Origin: Neorhizobium sp. UBA3556
GTDB taxonomy: Bacteria; Pseudomonadota; Alphaproteobacteria; Rhizobiales; Rhizobiaceae
DNA length: 64,000 nt
Direction: 5' to 3'
Assembly (NCBI GenBank): GCA_002376235.1
Contig: DFNX01000010.1
Coordinates: 62,001 to 126,000 of the forward strand
Of the stretch, positions 57,697-64,000 are shown in pieces (within the stretch, counting starts at the first letter, position 1; the number at the start of each line of letters is the position of its first letter). Below the pieces are notes generated by a model, which was given only the letters and a program-made list of their open reading frames with translations, did not search any database and was not told the DNA's origin. Made by a program: the position numbers and the translations under genes.

Positions 57697-58078
57697 CACA
57701 AACTTTCTCCCCACGCGTGTGATCCAGATCAACTCTTACGCAGTCTCCAAGCTATAAAGCTTGGTTCAACCATAGTTTGCTTATGTCCGCAACGTCTTGC
57801 GACAAATGCCCCTGCGGCATTTTGTGCATTGCAGGCGCGCGACATCCTTTGGTTGCATTTCCTCCATTACAGACCACACCTCCCTCCACAGAGTCGCAGC
57901 CAAAATTGAGGATAAGCGCTTTCGGCTGACAAATTCCACCATATTTTACAGGCGGCATCATCCTTGTGACTTGAACAGGGTCCTACTTTCGCCGTACTCC
58001 GCTGAAAACTCGGCAAGGCTTTCCATTTCGCATATCGAGCGACAGGATAAGCCGCATTGATTCGAACCAGAGGTTTCC
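57697..58078. other. Long intergenic region upstream of ctaC and ialB genes
   Basis: A 382-bp divergent region between ctaC (minus) and the ialB-type gene (plus). It holds the anaerobox-like site at 57719-57732. No convincing gene was seen; a 70-codon minus-strand frame inside it lacks a ribosome site. Both genes' promoters must lie here. Confidence 0.6.
57719..57732. promoter_or_regulatory. FNR/FixK-like box upstream of ctaC
   Basis: On the minus strand TTGAT-CTGG-ATCAC matches the FNR/FixK anaerobox TTGAT-N4-ATCAA at 9 of 10 defined positions. Its centre is about 30 bp before the ctaC ATG, a position that would suit repression of the high-oxygen oxidase under low oxygen. Binding is inferred. 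Confidence 0.6.
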
Positions 58079-58696
58079 ATGGGTCGTCCCTCCCTTATCG
58101 GCGCAAGCCTTATCGCCCTTCTTTCGCTGGGCTCGGTCTCCGGCGCGTTCGCGCAACCGGCACAGACGCCGCCGGCGACGGGTGCGGCACCCAAGGGACC
58201 CGCACCCGGCGCGCAGGCACCGGCTCCATCTCAGGCCCCCGCTCCGGCACCTTCAGGGCAACAGCCCGGCAATGTGAAGGAAAGCCATGGCGCATGGTCG
58301 GTCATCTGTGATCGCCCCGCCGGTGCTTCGGCCGAACAATGCGCACTGATGCAGAACGTGATTGCCGAAGATAGGCCGGAAGTAGGCCTCTCCGTCGTCG
58401 TGTTGAAGACGGCCGACCGAAAGGCGCGGATCCTGCGCATTCTCGCACCGCTCGGCGTGCTGCTGAAGGACGGCATGGAGCTTTATGTCGACAACAACAA
58501 TATCGGCCGAGCATACTTCACCCGTTGCTTCTCGGAAGGGTGCTATGTGGAAGTGGAAATCGACGAGGAACTGATGCGCATAATGCGTGCCGGCAAAAGC
58601 GCTGTCTTTGCGCTGCGCGAATCCTCCGATCAGGATCGCGTCGGAATTCCCGTCGAACTCAACGGTTTTGGCCCGGGTTACGACGCGCTTCCTTAA
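58079..58696 (+). CDS. IalB-family (invasion-associated locus B) exported protein
   Basis: A 205-residue periplasmic protein: a signal peptide ending near residue 25 (AFA|QP), a Pro/Ala-rich linker (about residues 26-62), then the IalB domain with HGAWSVICDRPAGASAEQCALMQ, a VLLKDGMELYVDN strand and CFSEGCYVEVEID. The paired cysteines are typical. IalB proteins are common in Rhizobiales and named from Bartonella; the function in plant-associated species is unknown. It is divergent from the cta operon. Confidence 0.88.
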   Translation: MGRPSLIGASLIALLSLGSVSGAFAQPAQTPPATGAAPKGPAPGAQAPAPSQAPAPAPSGQQPGNVKESHGAWSVICDRPAGASAEQCALMQNVIAEDRPEVGLSVVVLKTADRKARILRILAPLGVLLKDGMELYVDNNNIGRAYFTRCFSEGCYVEVEIDEELMRIMRAGKSAVFALRESSDQDRVGIPVELNGFGPGYDALP

Positions 58697-58960
58697 AGCG
58701 TGAGCAGCGCAAGGGCTCGACAGCGCTTGCGCCTCACTGCGGACAGACCTACATCGGTTTTCAAAGACATTTCGGCTTGGGCGTACGTTATTGCCCCTCA
58801 CCCTAGCCCTCTCCGCGTTCGCGGGGAGAGGGTACGAGCCATAAATTTGGCCGAGCGGGTGCCGCAAGGTCCTTCGCCCCACCTGCGGGGAGAAGGGGCC
58901 GGCAGGCGGATGAGGGGCAGATGCTTGCGCAAGCGCCAACAGCCAGCGGAGCATTAAAGC
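58697..58960. other. Intergenic region between ialB-type gene and tldD
   Basis: 264 bp on the same strand. Almost half of it is the palindromic element at 58792-58919. No additional gene was seen. Confidence 0.5.
58792..58919. repeat. Palindromic intergenic element
   Basis: A 128-bp element bounded by TGCCCCTCA and TGAGGGGCA. It contains a strong inner hairpin, CCCTCTCCGCG with CGGGGAGAGGG around TTCG, and a second GCCCC/GGGGC stem. It is of the same general type as the other rhizobial intergenic palindromes and could end or stabilise the upstream transcript. Confidence 0.75.
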
Positions 58961-60376
58961 ATGAACACCGATCTCTTGAGCCTGTTCGATACGGACGAGG
59001 CAAAGCTGCGAGCGATCGTCGCCAAGGCGCTTTCAGGCTCCGATGACGGCGAACTGTTCATTGAACATGCGCAGGCGGAATCGCTGACCTTCGACAATGG
59101 CCGTCTCAAGGGCGGGTCCTTCAACACCGACCAGGGCTTTGGCCTGCGCTCGGTGGCGGGCGAAGCTGTCGGTTATGCCCATGCGGGCGACCTTAGTACT
59201 GCGGCACTGGAGCGCGCATCGGATGCCGTTCGTGCCGTGACGGCGGGTTATTCCGGTTCCTATGCGGCAGCCCCGCAGCGGACCAACAAGAAATATTACG
59301 GCGACGAAAACCCCATCGGCTCCCCGAGCTTCGAGGCCAAGGCCAAGCTTTTGACCGATATCGACGCCTATCTGCGCAACAAGGACGACAAGGTTCGCCA
59401 GGTCACCGCGACGATTTCCGCCAGCTGGCAGGTCGTCGATATCCTGCGCGCCGACGGGCACCGGGTGCAGGACATCCGCCCGATGACGCGCATCAACATT
59501 TCCGTCGTCGTGGGTGATGGCGACCGGCAGGAATCGGGTTCGTTCGGCACCGGCGGCCGCCTCGGCTTCGGTGATTTCGTCGCCGAGGGCAACTGGCAGG
59601 TGGGCGCCGACGAGGCGCTTCGCCAGGCGCTCGTCAATCTCGAAGCGATCGAGGCACCGGCCGGCACGATGGACGTGGTACTTTCCTCCGGCTGGCCGGG
59701 CGTAATGCTGCATGAGGCTGTCGGCCACGGACTGGAAGGCGATTTCAACCGCAAGAAGACATCGGCATTTGCCGGTCTGCTCGGCGAAATGGTCGCGGCG
59801 CCCGGCGTTACTGTCGTCGATGACGGCACGATCGACAACCGACGTGGTTCTATCACCATCGACGACGAAGGCACGCCTTCGGCTTATAACGTGCTGATCG
59901 AGGACGGCAAATTGGTCGGCTACATGCAGGACCGGCAGAATGCTCGACTGATGGGCATGAAACCGACCGGCAACGGCCGCCGCCAGGGTTATTCTTCGGT
60001 GCCTATGCCGCGCATGACGAACACCTACATGCTCGGTGGCGACAAGACGCCCGAAGAGATCATCGCCTCGGTGAAGAAGGGCGTCTATGCCGTCTCCTTC
60101 GGCGGCGGCCAAGTGGATATCACCTCGGGCAAGTTCGTCTTCGGCTGCACCGAGGCCTATCTTATCGAAAACGGCAAGATCGGTCCGGCTATCAAGGGCG
60201 CGATGCTGATCGGCAACGGGCCGGACGCTATGAAGCGCGTCTCGATGGTCGGCAATGACATGAAGCTCGATACCGGCATCGGCAATTGCGGCAAGGCCGG
60301 CCAGTGGGTGCCGGTCGGCGTCGGCCAGCCGCATCTCAGGATGGACCAGGTCACCGTCGGCGGCACGAAGGCGTAA
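58961..60376 (+). CDS. tldD: TldD metalloprotease subunit
   Basis: With TldE/PmbA it forms a heterodimeric zinc protease that trims small peptides and is needed for some microcin and gyrase-toxin processing. The 471-residue protein has the zinc motif HEAVGH with EGD following, and the C-terminal Cys region KFVFGCTEAYLIENGKIG. Its partner gene is not in the window. It is followed 6 bp later by a GNAT gene. Confidence 0.95.
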   Translation: MNTDLLSLFDTDEAKLRAIVAKALSGSDDGELFIEHAQAESLTFDNGRLKGGSFNTDQGFGLRSVAGEAVGYAHAGDLSTAALERASDAVRAVTAGYSGSYAAAPQRTNKKYYGDENPIGSPSFEAKAKLLTDIDAYLRNKDDKVRQVTATISASWQVVDILRADGHRVQDIRPMTRINISVVVGDGDRQESGSFGTGGRLGFGDFVAEGNWQVGADEALRQALVNLEAIEAPAGTMDVVLSSGWPGVMLHEAVGHGLEGDFNRKKTSAFAGLLGEMVAAPGVTVVDDGTIDNRRGSITIDDEGTPSAYNVLIEDGKLVGYMQDRQNARLMGMKPTGNGRRQGYSSVPMPRMTNTYMLGGDKTPEEIIASVKKGVYAVSFGGGQVDITSGKFVFGCTEAYLIENGKIGPAIKGAMLIGNGPDAMKRVSMVGNDMKLDTGIGNCGKAGQWVPVGVGQPHLRMDQVTVGGTKA

Positions 60377-60382
60377 CGCGTC

Positions 60383-60871
60383 ATGAGCGACATCGTCATC
60401 CGCGCCTTCGAGGCAGGCGACGAACAGGGCGTCATCGGCGTCATCCTGCCGATCCAGCGCGAGGAATTCGGTGTCGCGATCACCGCCGCAGACCAGCCGG
60501 ATCTCGCCGCCATTGCGGATTTCTATCAGACGGCCAAGGGCGGATTCTGGGTTGCCGAGAAGGACGGAAAGATCGTCGGCACGATTTCGCTGAAGGATAT
60601 CGGCAATGACGAGGCGGCGCTGCGCAAGATGTTCGTCGCAGCAGATGTCCGTGGGCGCGAATTCGGTGTCGCCGCCCGTTTGCTGGAAACGCTGATGGCG
60701 CATGCAGCGGGCGTCGAACTAAAGGCAATCCTGCTCGGCACGACCGACAAGTTTCTGGCTGCCCACCGATTCTATGAGAAGAACGGGTTTTCCGAGATCG
60801 CTGCGGAAGAGCTGCCGACCAGTTTTCCGCGGATGGCCGTGGATACGAAGTTTTATCGACGGAAGGTTTGA
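60383..60871 (+). CDS. GNAT-family N-acetyltransferase
   Basis: A 162-residue acetyltransferase with the acetyl-CoA loop region VAADVRGREFGVAARLLETLMAHA (usual pattern R/Q-x-x-G-x-G/A, here RGREFG) and the C-terminal LAAHRFYEKNGFSEI. The substrate is not known. The 6-bp gap after tldD suggests co-transcription. Confidence 0.85.
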   Translation: MSDIVIRAFEAGDEQGVIGVILPIQREEFGVAITAADQPDLAAIADFYQTAKGGFWVAEKDGKIVGTISLKDIGNDEAALRKMFVAADVRGREFGVAARLLETLMAHAAGVELKAILLGTTDKFLAAHRFYEKNGFSEIAAEELPTSFPRMAVDTKFYRRKV

Positions 60872-60997
60872 CTTGGGGCACGTTCCCTCTCCTCGCCTGC
60901 AGGGATAAGGGGTGTCGCGACATCGCTTGACTTCGCCAGCGAAACGAAGCCACTTTCTGCACCATCCGCTATTCCCCCAGCAGACTGCCGCCTCCCA

Positions 60998-61789
60998 ATG
61001 ACATCCGTCGATCCGATCTCCACATTCCTTGCCACATGGCTTCCCGGTCACTCCGTCGGCGAACTTGCGTTCGTCTTCTTCGCCGCCGTGATTGCGGGTC
61101 TCGCCCGCGGCTTTTCCGGGTTTGGCGGGGCGTTGATCTTCGTGCCGCTGGCGAGTGCGGTCACCAGTCCGGCAATCGCATCCGCGCTTCTGCTCGTCAT
61201 CGACGGGGTGATGACGCTTGGCATGGTGCCGGAAGGCTGGCGCAAGGCGAACCGGCGCGAAGTCTTCACCATGCTTGCCGGCGCCGTGATCGGCGTCCCG
61301 GCCGGGACGGCGGTGCTTTCGCTGCTTCCTTCGATCACGCTGAGGTGGATCATCTCGCTCGTGGTGCTCGGCCTGCTGATCTTCCTGATGTCGGGCTGGC
61401 GCTATCACGGCAGGCCGAAGACTTATCTGACCGTCGGTGTCGGCGCACTTGCCGGGCTGTTTGGCGGCGCGGCTCAGATGTCGGGTCCGCCGATCGTCGC
61501 CTACTGGCTTGGCGGGGCGATCGAGCGCAGCGTGGTGCGGGCGAACCTCGTCCTCTATTTCGCGCTCGGCACGATCATCTCGGCCACGTCCTACATCGTC
61601 ACCGGCATCCTGACGCTGGAAGTGCTGCTGATCGCGCTCGTTGCCGGGCCGGGTTACGGGATCGGCCTCTCCTTCGGCTCGCGGATGTTCGGCATGGCCA
61701 GCGAGACCACGTTCCGGCGCATATGTTTCACACTGATCGGCGCTGCCGCAATCATCGGTTTGCCGCTCCTCGATGGTTTGCGGCCGTGA
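60998..61789 (+). CDS. TauE/SafE-family sulfite/organosulfur exporter-like protein
   Basis: A 263-residue inner-membrane protein with about eight helices and the family's two-fold repeat: GLARGFSGFGGALIFVPLAS near the N-terminus and GALAGLFGGAAQMSGPPIVAYWLGG in the middle. Substrates are assumed to be sulfur oxyanions or related organic acids; none can be named here. It stands 126 bp after the GNAT gene. Confidence 0.88.
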   Translation: MTSVDPISTFLATWLPGHSVGELAFVFFAAVIAGLARGFSGFGGALIFVPLASAVTSPAIASALLLVIDGVMTLGMVPEGWRKANRREVFTMLAGAVIGVPAGTAVLSLLPSITLRWIISLVVLGLLIFLMSGWRYHGRPKTYLTVGVGALAGLFGGAAQMSGPPIVAYWLGGAIERSVVRANLVLYFALGTIISATSYIVTGILTLEVLLIALVAGPGYGIGLSFGSRMFGMASETTFRRICFTLIGAAAIIGLPLLDGLRP

Positions 61790-61876
61790 GTGAGTTGCCA
61801 TTCAGCAAGGTTTAACCGGTCGGGACTAGCCTGTCTCATATCGGGCACATCTGCCCTGGGGCGGGCTGCGGGAACC

Positions 61877-62929
61877 ATGAAGGACAGGGCAAAGGCGATC
61901 TGGCGTCGCAACGTCAAACGCTGGCTGATCGGCGCCGGGCTGGAAGCCTCTGCGCTGACTGCGGCTAGCGGCCTGATGAAGGCCGCGCGCGGTTCGGGCG
62001 TCATCTTCACATTGCATCATGTGCGGCCCGAGACTTCTTCGATCATCGGCCCCAACCGACATCTGGAAGTGACGCCTGAATTTCTCGATCTCGCGATCAC
62101 GCAGTTGGCGTCTCTCGGTTACGATTTCATCGCTCTATCGGATGTGCCGGCGCGGCTGAAAACCTCATCAGGAAAGCCGTTCGCGGTCTTCACTCTCGAT
62201 GACGGGTACCGCAACAATGCGGAACATGCGCTGCCGGTTTTCGCCCGACACGGGGTGCCCTTCACCGTTTTCATCGCGCAGGGGCTAGCCGAACACCGGC
62301 AACCGCTGTGGTGGGAAATCATGGGCAGGCTGCTGCGGGAACAGAAGCGTGTCAGCTTCGATTTCGGCAACGGCACCGAAACACTGGACCTGAACACGCC
62401 GACACAACAGTTGGACACGTTCTTCCGCTTTGCCAGCTATGTCTGGGCTCTTAGGGAAGATGAAGCCGTCGCAGATCTCTGCCGCCTGGCGCAAGCATAC
62501 GATGTCGATCCGCTCGCCATCACCCGCGAGCTTCTGATGGGACCGGAAGAACTCAAGGAATTTTCGGCCCATCCGCTGGTTTCGCTCGGCGCCCATACGG
62601 TGACACATCGCAAGCTATGCCGCCTCGCAGCAGAAGAAGCCGCGAACGAGATGCGCAAATCGGCCGATTGGCTGGCTGATCTTACGGGCAAGCGGCCAAC
62701 CGCCATCGCTTATCCCTATGGAAGCCGGGACGCAGTCGGGCAGCGGGAGTTCCAGACTGCCTGTGATCTCGGTTTTGTGATCGGGCTGACCACACAACCT
62801 GGGATGCTGACCGCAGCCGACCTTTCAAGGCTAACCGCCCTGCCGCGTGTTTCGCTGAATGGCTATTACCAGAAGGCGCGCTACGTTTCCGCACTGGCCT
62901 CCGGCATTCCCTTCACGCTGAAACGATAG
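61877..62929 (+). CDS. Polysaccharide deacetylase (NodB-like) family protein
   Basis: A predicted 350-residue carbohydrate esterase of family 4. Motif 1 is FTLDDGYRNN (metal and base Asp pair), motif 2 the His/Ser region LGAHTVTHRKL, and a later block YPYGSRDAVG. The start MKDRAKAIWRRN is preceded by GGGAA; the open frame extends 29 codons upstream. It has no clear signal peptide, only a weakly hydrophobic N-terminal stretch. It is not the nodulation NodB gene, judging by length and context. The substrate may be a cell-surface polysaccharide. Confidence 0.88.
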   Translation: MKDRAKAIWRRNVKRWLIGAGLEASALTAASGLMKAARGSGVIFTLHHVRPETSSIIGPNRHLEVTPEFLDLAITQLASLGYDFIALSDVPARLKTSSGKPFAVFTLDDGYRNNAEHALPVFARHGVPFTVFIAQGLAEHRQPLWWEIMGRLLREQKRVSFDFGNGTETLDLNTPTQQLDTFFRFASYVWALREDEAVADLCRLAQAYDVDPLAITRELLMGPEELKEFSAHPLVSLGAHTVTHRKLCRLAAEEAANEMRKSADWLADLTGKRPTAIAYPYGSRDAVGQREFQTACDLGFVIGLTTQPGMLTAADLSRLTALPRVSLNGYYQKARYVSALASGIPFTLKR

Positions 62930-62997
62930 AGTTTTCCCGCCTTTCCCTGAAACGCGAAACTGGCCCTACTTCTCTGTTTTAAAGCAATTCCGGCCGA

Positions 62998-63618
62998 TCA
63001 CGGATACATCCGCACCTTGTTCCATTTACCGGCTGGATCATCACGGCGAAATTCGACGCGGTCATGCAGGCGGAACTGGCGGTCGTGCCAGAATTCGATC
63101 GATGTTGGCTTTATGCGGAACCCGGACCAATAGGACGGGCGCGGGATTTCACCGATCGCGTAACGCGCAGCGTATTCGGCCACTGCCTTCTCCAGCGCAA
63201 AACGTCCCTCAAGCGGGCGCGACTGTTTCGATGCCCAGGCTCCGATACGGCTGCCGCGCGGGCGCGATGCGTAGTAGGCGTCGGCCTCGGCATCACTGAC
63301 AACCTCTACCGGCCCACGAATACGCACCTGGCGGCGGAGCGATTTCCAGTGGAAGCACATGGCGGCCTTCTTCTGGCCGAGGATTTCCTGCCCCTTCTGG
63401 CTCTCGAAATTTGTGTAGAAGACGAAACCGTGCTCGTCGAAACCTTTCAACAGCACCATGCGCACGTTAGGCATGCCGTCTTCGTCCACCGTTGCAACCG
63501 CAACGGCGTTCGGATCGTTAGGCTCGGAAGCTTCCGCATCCTTCAACCAACGGGCGAAAAGAGTGAAGGGTTCAGATTCTTCGGTGAAGTCACCGGTTGT
63601 TAACTCACTTCCAGACAT
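62998..63618 (-). CDS. pdxH: Pyridoxamine 5'-phosphate oxidase PdxH
   Basis: FMN enzyme that makes pyridoxal 5'-phosphate. The 206-residue protein has the FMN-binding block NVRMVLLKGFDEHGFVFYTNFESQKGQE and the C-terminal PdxH signature around YWSGFRIKPTSIEFWHDR, ending RMYP. The gene is divergent from the lipoprotein gene at the window's right end, as in other Rhizobiaceae. Confidence 0.96.
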   Translation of the reverse strand: MSGSELTTGDFTEESEPFTLFARWLKDAEASEPNDPNAVAVATVDEDGMPNVRMVLLKGFDEHGFVFYTNFESQKGQEILGQKKAAMCFHWKSLRRQVRIRGPVEVVSDAEADAYYASRPRGSRIGAWASKQSRPLEGRFALEKAVAEYAARYAIGEIPRPSYWSGFRIKPTSIEFWHDRQFRLHDRVEFRRDDPAGKWNKVRMYP

Positions 63619-63709
63619 ATTGACTTAAATACTCCCAATCTGCTCGAACATGCCCGAGACGAAGCGCCGGACAGGATATTAGGTGTCAGTGATAGCAAAG
63701 TGGACCGAA

Positions 63710-64000
63710 ATGACAAAGTGCTGGAGCCGCAAGGGCGGCGCTGCAATTTGCCTCGCCACGCTGACGCTGTCGCTCGCGGGATGTACCAGTAGCCTCGACT
63801 TGTTCGGAGGCTCGAGCAAGGTCGACCGGTCGCTTGCGACCGGCACCGTTGCGGGCAAGCCGCAATCCGAGACCAGTCTTTCTGACGAAGCGACGGTGCG
63901 TAACGCCGTTACCTCCGCCGATCTCGCCAAGATGGGCAACACTCCGCTTCCCTGGGCAAATGCCGCGACCGGCAGTGCGGGCGTCGTATCCGTTATCCAG
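63710..64000 (+). CDS. RT0821/Lpp0805-type surface lipoprotein (5' part only)
   Basis: The gene runs off the right edge; 97 codons are visible. The product starts MTKCWSRKGGAAICLATLTLSLAGC with a clear lipobox (LAGC). The mature part continues with KPQSETSLSDEATVRNAVTSADL and TPLPWANAATGSAG, typical of the RT0821/Lpp0805 family of outer-membrane-type lipoproteins. An in-frame GTG at 63683 with AGGA upstream would give nine more residues. Family function is unknown. Confidence 0.8.
   Translation, partial: MTKCWSRKGGAAICLATLTLSLAGCTSSLDLFGGSSKVDRSLATGTVAGKPQSETSLSDEATVRNAVTSADLAKMGNTPLPWANAATGSAGVVSVIQ

Noticed and set aside
57752..57961. A 69-residue minus-strand frame in the gap upstream of ctaC
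   Set aside because: No ribosome site, no recognisable pattern, and it lies in the divergent promoter region.
59033..60703. A 556-codon open frame opposite tldD
   Set aside because: No domain is seen, and tldD shows the full zinc-protease motifs on the other strand.
60872..60997. Possible fourth intergenic palindrome between the GNAT and TauE genes
   Set aside because: The CCCTCTCC/AGGGATAAGGGG stretch resembles the 58792 element but is too degraded to define arms.
61877..62929. Nodulation gene nodB
   Set aside because: It has the NodB-type deacetylase domain, but the protein is much longer than NodB and no nod genes or nod box are nearby.

Overview
The window looks like chromosomal DNA of an alphaproteobacterium of the order Rhizobiales, most likely family Rhizobiaceae (Agrobacterium/Rhizobium-like). 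The pointers are a CcrM-type GANTC methyltransferase, a DUF982 protein, the bifunctional IolC fusion, a complete aa3 oxidase operon that includes the tiny CoxF protein, an IalB-family protein, an EcfG-type stress promoter in front of a csbD gene, and rhizobial-style intergenic palindromic elements. The genus cannot be fixed from sequence reading alone. No rRNA, tRNA, CRISPR array or insertion sequence was seen.

Layout. 1-10.8 kb (minus strand): a myo-inositol uptake and catabolism operon (iolG, a sugar ABC transporter, a second Gfo/Idh/MocA dehydrogenase, iolC-D-E-B, and the start of a hydroxypyruvate-isomerase-like gene cut by the window edge). A divergent LacI-family regulator follows, and two copies of one 16-bp palindrome lie between it and iolG. 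12.1-15.8 kb (minus): a three-gene locus matching the E. coli pyruvate-sensing pair YpdA/YpdB and its target transporter YhjX, with a 21-bp-period direct repeat in front of the transporter gene. 16-21.2 kb: a GntR regulator divergent from an M20 amidohydrolase followed by a complete polar-amino-acid ABC transporter. This looks like a conjugate uptake-and-hydrolysis operon. 21.5-25 kb: small accessory genes (DUF2478, Mog-type MPT adenylyltransferase, cupin, DUF982, an S24-type repressor and an orphan 98-aa protein), partly AT-rich.

25-64 kb looks like core chromosome with a few inserts: ccrM; a membrane alpha/beta-hydrolase-like protein; a TetR/SDR pair with twin operators; a CPA1 antiporter; an ArsR-controlled NIPSNAP/ABM pair; a HAD phosphatase; a repeat-bearing autotransporter; thrC-pepR-rimJ-EAL; a zinc peptidase; csbD; yqgE; a DsbD-alpha-like protein; a peroxiredoxin; rnhA-thrB-ispH-surf1-ldt; the ctaC-ctaD-ctaB-coxF-ctaG-ctaE operon; ialB; tldD; a GNAT; TauE; a polysaccharide deacetylase; pdxH; and the start of a lipoprotein gene.

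The best candidates for new biology are the physically linked YpdAB-YhjX circuit with a predicted LytTR repeat, the M20/ABC conjugate-scavenging operon, the LacI-type control of inositol catabolism, the ArsR-NIPSNAP-ABM module, the autotransporter with four near-identical 69-residue units under CtrA-like boxes, and an FNR/FixK-like box just upstream of ctaC. Most long ORFs antisense to these genes are coding-strand shadows and were left out. Start codons were chosen from ribosome binding sites and family length where the longest ORF looked too long.
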